Below are positions 21,253-30,714 of a DNA stretch of 64,000 nucleotides, one piece after another (positions within the stretch are counted from its first letter, which is position 1; each line of letters begins with the position of its first letter). The DNA is from Azolla caroliniana (taxonomy: Eukaryota > Polypodiophyta): contig JBHGNT010000017.1 in NCBI GenBank assembly GCA_043228905.1, positions 4,464,001 through 4,528,000 on the forward strand, given 5' to 3'. The position numbers and the translations under genes are program-made. Under the pieces are notes generated by a model that did not search any database, had not been told where the DNA came from, and saw only the letters and a list, made by a program, of their open reading frames with translations.

Positions 21253-23779
21253 CTGGAAAAAAAAAGGAGAAAGATTTGCACACACATTGTTAATGAGATC
21301 CTATCAGAATGTGGTGTGTGGTCGATCATAATTTAGGAAAAGAAAACTTTATCCCTATCATTAATTAATTGATCCATTATCTGAATGAAGCTCTCCAAAT
21401 TTGAATTGATACTTACAATGGGAGGTGCCATGATTGAAAACTGGGTTGTTTCTCTAGTTGCCCCTTGATGGCGTGGATCGTACTGTACACCACTCATATC
21501 GTCATAATTAATGGGATGATCGTGGTCATTATGATTATCATTCTCATCGTGATGATGTTGATTGTGACCATGCTCATGATTATGATGATTACGATTGCGA
21601 TTATCGCTATGATCAAGATGATTATGATTATGATTATGACTATGATCGTGATGATTATTATGACTATGATCATGAAGATGATTATTATGATTATGACTAT
21701 GATCATGATGATGATTATGTTTATGATTATGATTATGATCATGATCATGCTGATGGCAGAGGCCGAGAGACAGATTCAGGTGAATATAATCTGCGCCCTG
21801 TGACTGCGGCGATGGAGTCCTGGAATTGTAATGAGCCCGCGGGGATCTGATTAAACCTTCCTGATCGCGTGCATCAGATGATTGACGTCGATCAGTACTA
21901 CTGCAAATAATTGGCTTCGAATATTGTGGACGATCGCACTGATTACCACACAGATCACATCAGCGTATCGAAAGGGAAAGCTCATTACGGCAAAAATTTA
22001 ACAGAAAAAAGAACAGGAAACATATATATATATATATATATATGTGTCAGGAAAGAACAGGAAAGGGGGAACTAATTTTCAAAAATCTTCTGCAGATACC
22101 CTAATAGTAGCAGCAGTAGTAATCGTAGTATTAGTAGTAGTTGTTGTTGTAGTCTCGTTCAAATTCCTGCAGGAGCGTCCCAACCAATCCACTGCTACAT
22201 TTGGCCGGCCCTCCAAATTAGTGCAGGCCGGATTGTTTGGCGGCGGACATATCATCATCCTTCCGCCCAATTCCTATAGTTACACAGGGAATTTTAATAC
22301 GAAAATTTGCAAAGAAATCACCACAATAAGCAGTAATATTCACTGCCCTAACACATTATGAAACAAAAACAAAAAGGAAAAATCATTATTACTAAAGCAC
22401 GTACGTGCATGCAAAAAAAAAAAAAAAAAAAACAGAGGCTCTAATATTATGCATGCATGTAATGAGTAGAAGCCTCCTTAATCACCATTAACAGAGTGAG
22501 AATCAGTAAATAACATCTCATTGGCCATGTTAATGAATTTATGAATGAATGCTAACTGCGCTTTTCTTTTTGCTTGCTTATAGTCATTCATAATCGTGAT
22601 TAATTTCGCATGCAGAGTCCTTAATCACCATTAAAAGATTGAGAATTAGTAAATAACAGCTCATTGGCCATGTTAATGAATTCATGAAGGAATGCTAACT
22701 GCGCTTAACAAAATCCGTGCTTTTCTTTTTGCCTGCGTATAGTCATTCATAATCGTGATTAATTTAGCGTGCAGAATCCGTGCCTGAGTTGAAACTATCG
22801 GCCGGACGATCTGATCAGCATCCATTGTACGTAATCCCCCGCCATCTGCGAATTGCTGCTGCTGCTCCCCATGAGGATGGCTGTCCTCTTGACTAGAGAT
22901 TCGATTAGTCGCTTGATTGGATTCCTTACTAATCAATCCTGGCTGCAGGCTAAGGCTAAGATCAGATTTCTCCATGGTCTTCAGATTAATCAGACATGGA
23001 CGTGATGAGGATAGCCTGCGATCGCGATCGTGGACGTGATTGGGATGCTGATTAGGGTTATAGCTATGATTGTCAGGGTTCCTGGGCAGGAGGCCCGATT
23101 GGAGATGGCTCACAATCGAGGCAGCAGCAGAAGTGACGGAGAGGCTGCGCTGCTGCTGGAGATTGATGATGCTACTGTGCAATGCTGGTGCGCGATCATA
23201 GCGAAGATGATGATGCTGATGGGTTGCAGAAGTATCAGGCGAAGGATTATTAGGGTTTAAAGGTCTGGCGATGGAGGCATTGGGGCCATTGATCATCACG
23301 TGCCTAGGATGAGCAGGCTGGGAATTCATAGGGTTTATCAGTATCACGGAATTAGGGTTTCCAGCATCCCGTTGATTTTCGGGAGGACTAGGTTTAGCGT
23401 GATTCCCAGAATAATTAGGGTTCCCCGGGTGGATCGGGTGTTGGTGATTGGCCGCGCGGATCACGTGCTGCAGCTGAGCCTGCACGTGATTAATGCAGAT
23501 CTGGCTATTGCTGCCGCTGCTAATCAGGTTAGGGCTGCTAATGACGTTGAGGTTGGGGTAATTAATGGTGTAATTAAGCTCCTCCATGCGCCTGAGTTTC
23601 TCCAGCTGAGCCACGCCCAGCCCTCTCTGAGGAGGCCTCTTCCTAATATTACTATTATTATGATTATTATGATTATTATGACTATTATGATTATGACTGG
23701 TGTGGTGATTATTAGCGCCATTAGAGGAGTTACAATTCCTGCTCCCACCTTTCGACCTCCCACTCGTACTGTATTTCAT
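21070..23779 (-). CDS. SPL/NZZ-SPEAR family transcriptional co-repressor adaptor, multi-exon gene
   Basis: Family members are small nuclear plant proteins that link TCP and other transcription factors to TOPLESS co-repressors through EAR motifs; SPOROCYTELESS/NOZZLE is the founder. Three pieces on the minus strand fit one gene. Exon 1 (from ATG at 23779) has a basic stretch and GLGVAQLEKLRRMEEL near residues 53-68, the SPEAR signature, then DLSLSLQPG near residue 273. Exon 2 (21900-21417) has LNLSLGL and a His/Asn/Asp-rich tract. Exon 3 (21252-21070) ends IDLTLKLSL and stop, an EAR motif at the extreme C-terminus as in SPL/NZZ. The exon 2-exon 3 splice (GTAAGT ... TTTCCAG, 164-bp intron) is convincing. 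The exon 1-exon 2 junction is not settled; a weak donor at 22709 would keep the frame. Two separate genes is the main alternative. Confidence 0.65.
21417..21900 (-). CDS. Exon 2 candidate: EAR motif LNLSLGL and His/Asn/Asp-rich tract
   Basis: The acceptor TTATTTGCAG ends at 21901. The exon then stays open for 161 codons in one frame (after one base completing a codon) and ends at ATT followed by the strong donor GTAAGT at 21416. It reads SSDARDQEG, RTPSPQSQG, HLNLSLGLCHQ, then roughly 70 residues of alternating His with Asn, Asp or Ser, and finally TTQFSIMAPPI. The repeat comes from GATTAT/CATAAT-type codon pairs, so the DNA also looks like a microsatellite. Confidence 0.6.
22023..22044 (+). 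repeat. (TA)n microsatellite
   Basis: About eleven TA units in the putative first intron. Confidence 0.9.
22079..22298 (-). other. Open stretch with Thr run, possible alternative exon
   Basis: The minus strand is open from just after ACTATAG at 22299 to TGA at 22079 and encodes a Cys/Pro segment followed by a Thr-rich run (ACT/ACA repeats). It has an acceptor-like start but no donor in the phase exon 2 needs, so it is not included in the gene model. Confidence 0.2.
22476..22777. repeat. Tandem duplication, 143 bp and 159 bp copies
   Basis: 22476-22618 and 22619-22777 are two adjacent copies starting CCTTAATCACCATTA. The right copy, nearer the start of the minus-strand gene, carries a 16-bp insertion and overlaps the end of the exon-1 reading frame. 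Differences are otherwise about a dozen substitutions. Confidence 0.88.
22682..23779 (-). CDS. First-exon reading frame with SPEAR signature
   Basis: 365 codons from ATG to TGA if not spliced. The N-terminus has Ser/Gly/Asn-rich sequence and a His/Asn run (residues 24-43), then KRPP and the SPEAR helix. The middle is Asn/Pro/His-rich and looks disordered. EAR-like DLSLSL lies at 273-278, a Gln run at 306-309, and a final helix-like segment ARILHAKLITIMNDYTQAKR at 333-352. Coding after about residue 355 depends on a 16-bp insertion within a tandem duplication, so the last ten residues before the TGA may not be real. The ATG is preceded by a short upstream frame that overlaps it. Confidence 0.7.
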   Translation of the reverse strand: MKYSTSGRSKGGSRNCNSSNGANNHHTSHNHNSHNNHNNHNNSNIRKRPPQRGLGVAQLEKLRRMEELNYTINYPNLNVISSPNLISSGSNSQICINHVQAQLQHVIRAANHQHPIHPGNPNYSGNHAKPSPPENQRDAGNPNSVILINPMNSQPAHPRHVMINGPNASIARPLNPNNPSPDTSATHQHHHLRYDRAPALHSSIINLQQQRSLSVTSAAASIVSHLQSGLLPRNPDNHSYNPNQHPNHVHDRDRRLSSSRPCLINLKTMEKSDLSLSLQPGLISKESNQATNRISSQEDSHPHGEQQQQFADGGGLRTMDADQIVRPIVSTQARILHAKLITIMNDYTQAKRKARILLSAVSIPS

Positions 23780-23844
23780 CTGCTGCTGCCTTTCTTTTTA
23801 ATCTTCACCACGACAGTAGATATGATCCCTTCCTTCCTCTGCAT
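23776..23844 (-). CDS. Short upstream ORF overlapping the SPEAR start codon
   Basis: ATG at 23844 opens 22 codons ending KKKGSSR and TGA. Stop and main start overlap as ATGA (23779-23776). If the 5' end of the mRNA lies further upstream, this arrangement could reduce or couple translation of the main frame. Transcription through it is assumed. Confidence 0.35.
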   Translation of the reverse strand: MQRKEGIISTVVVKIKKKGSSR

Positions 23845-24838
23845 GTAAATCTGGTTTGCCCGCGGATTGATGCCTCTCCCGATTAATTTATATATCATCC
23901 ATGTCAAATTGTTATCAGATAGAATAGCAATTACAGCAAATCTACTGAACAGTAAAAGCACTTCGATTTAAAATGAATTGGGAAGAAGTGTAGATCACAG
24001 GGAATTTAATTCGAACTCAATCGGTTTAGGAACCAATAATCACCCAACATTTTAATTACTCATAAATCGTTAATCGCTTGATTAGATACTGCGTTATACA
24101 TATCTATATATCTCTGTGTATGTGAGTGATTAAGATATAGGTCTGCAGATCTGTAAAATATAGGTATTGGTTGGGATCTCCAAGAAGCATTAGCGCCTGC
24201 TAGCTGGCCATGGTATCATATAAAATAATTAATAACAGCAATTCATTAATTTATGACAGTGTTTAATTCTTTGTAGCATATATATAAATATATATATATA
24301 TATATCAGAGAGGTAATTTAGGACGATAAGGACATTTGTGTTCAGAGATTGATTTGCAAGGATAAATAATATGCTTCCCAGCAAGAAAATAAAGAAAAGG
24401 AACCTCAAGATTTATTCTTATTAGTATGTTATTATGTATATGTATACACAGGGTTCTAATGTTAGCTTCTGATGTTATTTATTATAGATTGGTGAAGAAT
24501 ATATATATTATTGAGGTTTTATTATGGATATTATTGTATGTATATGATACATATATTGAGTTAATGGGGGTTTGCTCCTGTCTAAGGAAGAAAATTGTAT
24601 TTACTGACGTACAATCAAAATATTTGATTGGTGAGGAAATTAGGAGAGGGAATTGAGAAATTAAAAGTTTGGGTAATACAAATTTTGGGGGTGCAGCTGG
24701 ATAAAATTAATTGAGAAACGTAAATGTGGAATGGTGGTAGGAAGGAAAAAATAGAAAAGAAAAGGGGGAGCAGTTTGCTGTCAAAATCCGGAGGAGGAAG
24801 AAGCAGAAAGACAGAGACAGATCAGAGAACGAATTGGG

Positions 24839-24866
24839 AGTGTGTGTGTGTGTGTGTGTGTGTGTA
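24839..24866 (+). repeat. (GT)n microsatellite
   Basis: About 13-14 GT units. Confidence 0.95.
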
Positions 24867-25633
24867 AGTAAAACAATAAAGAGAAAGACTGAATTGAATG
24901 GACATGGAAATGGAATGAAGATTAGGGGTGCTTTCAAATAGAAAAAATAGTTAATTAACAATAGCCTTATAAAAGTAATAGCCCATTTCATACTAAGATT
25001 TGAATAAATTAATTATGTGCGTCTGGTTAATTATGGTAATAATATGCGATTGTGTGTGTGTGTGTTAATGATGATGGCGATAGTTCTATATACATGTTCC
25101 TGTCCGTCCCCACACATCAACATCTGGTCATTATAAATCTATGGCAATAATAATAGTAATAATAATGACAGCCAAATAATTGATACTACTCCCGCTAACA
25201 GCATATGTATGTACATATGTGAATGTACACATTATATTCCAATTCCTATTATGATTGTGATTGTTATTGTGATTGTGATTGTGATTATGATTATGATTAG
25301 AAAGATCATTTGTTTTCGGGCGAGTTTCATTTTCTTTTTATTCTGCGTGTGTTTGTGTGTGTGTATTTAGTGATTAGTTCGTTAATCCGCCTGATTAGTA
25401 CGTCTAATCATTTTTAGTACGATTACTCACTCTTTTTTTTCTTTTTTATATAGCGAAATAAAACAAAATATAGAATTTTTATATATCTGTTTCTTTAATC
25501 TCACACACGCGAATAAGATTTTATAACATTACAATTTACAATAATTATATATACATATACACATACAGTATATATGTACATATATGATGGTCAAACGAAA
25601 ATATTATCAAAATCCTCTTTTGGACGTAAAACC

Positions 25634-25860
25634 AGTCCATGTATGTATGTGTATATGTATCGCATGTGTACGTATGTATTGCATGTATATGTATGTGTAT
25701 GTATGCATTGCATATGTATGTATGTACGTATGTATTGCATATACAATATATGTATGTATGTATGTTAATGTATGTATTTTGTGTTATGCCGATAGTATAT
25801 ATACGTATGCATGTGAATGTATGTATGTATGTATGTATGTATGTATGTATGTATACAAAG
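25634..25860 (+). repeat. (GTAT)n tetranucleotide array
   Basis: Imperfect GTAT/GCAT repeats, with a pure run of about eight units near 25818-25852. Open frames on both strands here are products of the repeat. Confidence 0.92.
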
Positions 25861-26370
25861 TATGTGTATACATGCATGCGTATGTACTGGTTTCTTTTGC
25901 ATATACGTAATTTGATAATGCGTATTATTGCTGAAAAATAAAATCCATTACATACATACGTATGTTTTCTTTTATTTCTTTCAGATTAATTTTTTTTATT
26001 TTCCGGGTATCGTTTCTGAGATCTTTTTTGTTATTTATTTACTGTTTTTTTGTTTTTCCAAAAAATGTTTTTATTTACTGTTAGTTTTTATCCAATGGAA
26101 GTATGTATGTATGTACATATATTTTCTTGTTATTTCTTTTTTTGTTTAAATATATCTATTTATTATTTTTATTATTAAATCTCTTTTTGGCTTTTAAAAG
26201 AAAACGTCCTTCAGTTTTTCTCCAAAGCTTTACATTGGGGGGGATCTTGACCAATCACATTGCGCCACGTCATCCCTCTATTTTTGGTTTTGTTTTTTTT
26301 TTTTGTAAATCATCGACTTCTCCGAAAAGATAATATGTTTTGTTTTGAAATTATAAACAAATTTTAAAAC

Positions 26371-26401
<31 letters not shown>

Positions 26402-26760
26402 TCATAAAGAAAGATCTTTACCGTTTTGCTTTCTTTCTTTCTTCTTCTTTTCTCATCTTCTTCGATCTCTAATTTTTTTTCCTTCCTTTTCCTGTTTTTT
26501 TTGGCCTCTATTTTTTTTTTTGTTATTTTGCTTTTTTTTTATTTCTCTTAATTTCGTTTTCTAAAATCTTCGATGCCATATCTCATGTCATTCCAATCCA
26601 AAATCCTCCTCCCTAGCAAATAAAGAAAGACTCTTCTTTTCTTTTCTTTGTTAAAGATCACACATTATATTTTGAGAGAGAGAGAATCCATTCCTTAAAT
26701 TGTTCCCCCATAACAAACCTAAACAACACAAACACCCACATATGTATATATCCATTTCCA

Positions 26761-28237
26761 ACCTTTGAAATCTAGCTTTAAAATATTGTCTTCCTTTTTT
26801 AAAACTATGTTGACTGCTGTGGTCATCTTAGTGCTGAATAAGCACCATCAAGATGTTTCATCTACATATATGCATGCTATTTGCTATAATGCCTATTCTT
26901 GTCAACAACGTAGCCTTTTTTTTACAATCGAAACACGAGGGAGACTGGGTTCAGCTAGTTTGCTTTGCTTGCTTCATAACTTATCTATCCATCCACATCT
27001 GTAATTTGCTTTTAATTATTTCATTCACGTAGCATACACCGCTAATCACTAGCAAATCACTATTCACTCATCGTGTACAACATTGCTTATATATGAATTA
27101 AGAATTGAGATTGATGGGAATTTTAGAGAAATTGCAAGCGTAAGGTATACTTGATAAGTGATAGTTTTGTGCCGCGGATAATAATTCCACTTTGATACTT
27201 TTGAGTTGATGTCTATAATTGTACATTGTAACATACCTAATGAGAATACAAGTGTGAGTTCTATAATGGATATAATCGTCAATGTAATGGGTACAACAAA
27301 AGAAGATGTTACAAGTATATCATTTCTTGAAAATATATCAGATATAAATGGTTGGTACAACTAAAGAGATATTACATGCATGTAGTATCTCGAAAGAATC
27401 GTGATCAAGTTTATTGTTTCAAGTGTACAATAGTATAGAGCTAGAGAATCTCTCTTTCCATCACCCTCTATCTCCTTCAATTTATCACACACAATTTCTC
27501 TCTTTCTAAGTACTTGCATTCATATTATGTTTCATGAGTGTATTCCATTACAAAATCAACAAACGTTTTGAATGCATAAGGAGTTGTCCAACAACATTGT
27601 CATTCTTACGAGAGGAAACAGTGTCATGTAAACCGAAATAGATCAAAGAAACCCATTGATGTTTCTCACAAGGAGATGAGTACAATATAAAGTTTGAATA
27701 TTTGAGAACGACATTTAATATGGTTCACTGTCAATTTTTGACAATGCATTCTTATCTTGCAAGGAATCTCAGAGGAGATCAATAGTTATTATATGATAAA
27801 GACATGCCTGGATTATATCATATGCTAGCACTACGAGTCATAAGGTGTAACTCTTCTATGTGTCCTAAAAAGCTCGTTGATCATAAACACATCCTAGACA
27901 ACATTATGAGGGGTTTGTCACCCTTATTATTGTATCGTATCTCCAATAAGAAATGGTCATACCCCCTCGAGTCCTTTTCGATGCAACTCGACTATCCTTC
28001 ACCTTGTGTATGCATTGTAGATATCATATACATCAATTGCATGCATGCATCATGTGTTTACTCATGGACACATGGAAAATTTTGTTAATGTAATATTGGA
28101 CATTTCATTGTTTATTCTTGGTATCATGGATAACATATATTGACATTGCTTACGAACACACATCTTGGTCACTCTATGTAGTAATAATTTACTGAGTACT
28201 CCATCCTTATTCTATTGAATATCAAGATAGTGCTAGA
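26761..28237. other. AT-rich spacer, no gene recognised
   Basis: No supported coding region, RNA gene or transposon end. Confidence 0.5.
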
Positions 28238-29039
28238 CAGGGCATGAATTTGACGAGTGTCATGCCCGTCGAAGGCCATTTTTCCCGTCAAAAACATACA
28301 CATAATAAAAATGCCTGTCATGTGACATATAAAGTTTAAATGTCCATTTTTCATGCAAAAGGCCCCTACAAATTATGCATGTCAAATGACATGGTAAAAT
28401 TCTATTTTCCATGTCATATATATTATATACATATACATATGTCACTTATTATAGATATGAAGTGTGTATTATAATATATTAATACTATATAAAAAAATTT
28501 CCAAAAAATTATATGTTTTTTATAACACGTTTAAAATAATATCATTATCATGTAATAATGGTATATATTCTCAAATATTTATTCTTAATTTCTTTACTAA
28601 TAATATTAGTTGAAATTTGATTGAAATTTTAAACAATAACCTTTATTAAATACATACTTTACGAAAGTGTATAACTCTAGGTTTGATTTTAATGTTTTAA
28701 GTTTTAAGTTAAAACTAAATTTTTTTACTTACATAAAATTTTAAGTTAAAATTAAAATTTTACTAACCTTTTTTTCATACTTATTAGTAAAAACATTAAC
28801 AGGATATTAATTTGATGTATTTCATTATCTTTGTGAGGTAGTTATATTTATTTGTGCATCTTTGTACACTTTCTATAGTAATGAAATGTATAACAGTGAA
28901 GCATCATATAGAACTTTCATTATTAAAATTTGTATGTCAAATGACATGTTAGTTTTTGCACTCTTGTGTCATATGACATACATCTTTAAAAAATGCATGT
29001 CAAAAAACTTTTATAGTAACCCGTAAAATTCAGGCCCTG
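28238..29039. mobile_element. hAT-type MITE with perfect 8-bp target duplication
   Basis: 802 bp, flanked on both sides by GTGCTAGA (28230-28237 and 29040-29047). The ends are inverted repeats: CAGGGCATGAATTTGACG on the left and, reverse-complemented, CAGGGCCTGAATTTTACG on the right (16 of 18 match). An 8-bp target duplication with CAGGG-type ends is diagnostic of hAT elements. The interior is AT-rich, contains repeated TGTCAAATGACAT-like palindromic motifs, and encodes no transposase, so it is non-autonomous. Confidence 0.9.
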
Positions 29040-30714
29040 GTGCTAGATGCAACACAAATAAGTCCTTGTTTGTCCACATGCATTAATTAAGTAGCAACAT
29101 AGGCCTCTCAATTTGTTATTGTAAATTGTTAATCAAGTTCTAAAAGTAAGCAATGCCAATAAGAATTTATGGAACTTGATATAGATGTGGAATTGCAAAT
29201 AAAAATATGTTGGAACGCTAAAAAACTCAAACTAAAAATTGAAGTGTTTCTATAGTAAACAAACCATTAAAGCTTAGTTATTCTCAAGACTTAACTTCAC
29301 AACCTCAATGTTGGAAAGCAACAACTTTACCACAACTCCATTATCTTCGTTTATTTTTTTTATTTCAAGAGGTAACCTTAGCGAATCTACATGCATTAAC
29401 TTATCAAGATGTGATCTAAACATCTTTTCCGTCATGTGTAAAGGTAACAATATTATTTCATTATGCGTTAACATACAATGCCGTGTCAAAGGCAAGGATT
29501 GGATCTATTACATTGCTCACACATTGTCAATGTGGTTATAAATATTTGTTGTTTGTTTTTTGAGTATTTCATATAATTTAGATGTTACACAATTAAGAAA
29601 GTTTCAAACGGCATTCCTTGCCCAATTTCCAATTTGAATATTAGTCTTTTTTAAGATGAGATATGACGGGGAGACAAGTATCAATATAATGTCTTCTTCG
29701 TATCTAACTTTCAATAAAGAGTATTGCTTGTGCAAAACATTACAATTAATTTACAAATAAGTTGTGTGTAGTTGTATCTTCTAGGGGAGAAAACAATTAA
29801 GAAGCATCACAATTTTACTATTATCAACTAGTGTGTCAACATTTGAAGTGCAATCAATAGTATTGACCACTACCTCATTACCAACAATATAGGGTGTGAA
29901 ATTAGTGTTTTTTGACATTTGACTTGTCCTACCTCAACCTCTTGACAAAGTTTGGACGAAATTTTTTGGTAAATAGTTATTCATAATGAAATATCTAATC
30001 TTAAGTTTTGATCATATGATCCAAGGTTGATCTTAGTACGGTTAGATTAATTTGTAACATAAGTTTTACACTTTCATCTCCCCTTCAACTCATACGTGGA
30101 ATATATTACGCTACGTGTTGATTTTGGATTTAAATTACAACATTACATTTTATGAATCATATTGCATAAATTTCATTATTCCATTATATCAAAAGGGAAT
30201 AAAGTTGCAACCTAAATTATGTTTGTTTAAATATAACTATTTGAAATATTGGTGACACAATTTAGGACATCAATTTAACATGTACACATGGACATAACAA
30301 ACATAATGGGGATGTTTGAAGCAAAACATGAATAGCCAATATGGATTGGAAGGATATTGCTCAAATATTTGTAGTTTTGAAATATAGTTAATTGTCCATA
30401 AAGTCTACAATTGGACCCACCCCAAAATTATGGAAAATGGGGTAAGGTTTCGTATTGAAAGCCAAAAACCTGGAAGATAACTTTCAAAATTAACAAGGGA
30501 GCCACAACTTCAGACACATTCATAATTTTCCGTGTTGATTGTTGCAACAAGCTTGGCACCTAATGATAAGAATGCATACTAGATCTTCTTTAGTTCTCTG
30601 GTCACACTTTGTTTTTGTTTGCCTTGTTTCTCCATGGACTTTGGTGTCTGATAAATTAGTCCCATGTTTCATCATTTTTTCCATTTATTGAATATTCAAA
30701 GCTTCTAATTTTCA
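29040..30714. other. AT-rich spacer, no gene recognised
   Basis: A 73-codon minus-strand frame at 29274-29495 has no recognisable domain and is not supported as a gene. Confidence 0.45.

Larger units (their letters stand above)
23845..26760. other. Upstream region of the SPEAR-type gene, microsatellite-rich
   Basis: AT-rich, no protein-coding gene recognised. It contains TA-rich runs (24287-24305), GT repeats (24839-24866), GATTGT/GATTAT repeats (about 25250-25300), GTAT repeats (25634-25860), AAT repeats (26370-26399) and long T-rich tracts (25980-26560). The SPEAR promoter should lie at the left side of this block, reading leftwards, but no single TATA element stands out. Confidence 0.5.

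Noticed and set aside
21465-21803. Met/Ile-rich plus-strand frame (112 codons) and Ile-rich minus-strand frame
   Set aside because: Frame shadows of the GATTAT repeat. The minus-strand frame with His/Asn is better supported by splice sites and an EAR motif.
22079-22298. Inclusion of the Thr-rich open stretch as an internal exon of the SPEAR-type gene
   Set aside because: The only donor-like site (AGG|GTATCT) is in the wrong phase for the exon 2 acceptor and would give an immediate stop.
25545-25941. Cys/Tyr/Val/Met-rich and Thr/Tyr/Ile/His-rich open frames
   Set aside because: Translations of the GTAT tetranucleotide array; no coding signal.
29274-29541. Possible small gene on either strand
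   Set aside because: Opposed frames of 73 and 77 codons in AT-rich sequence, no domain, no splice or promoter context.
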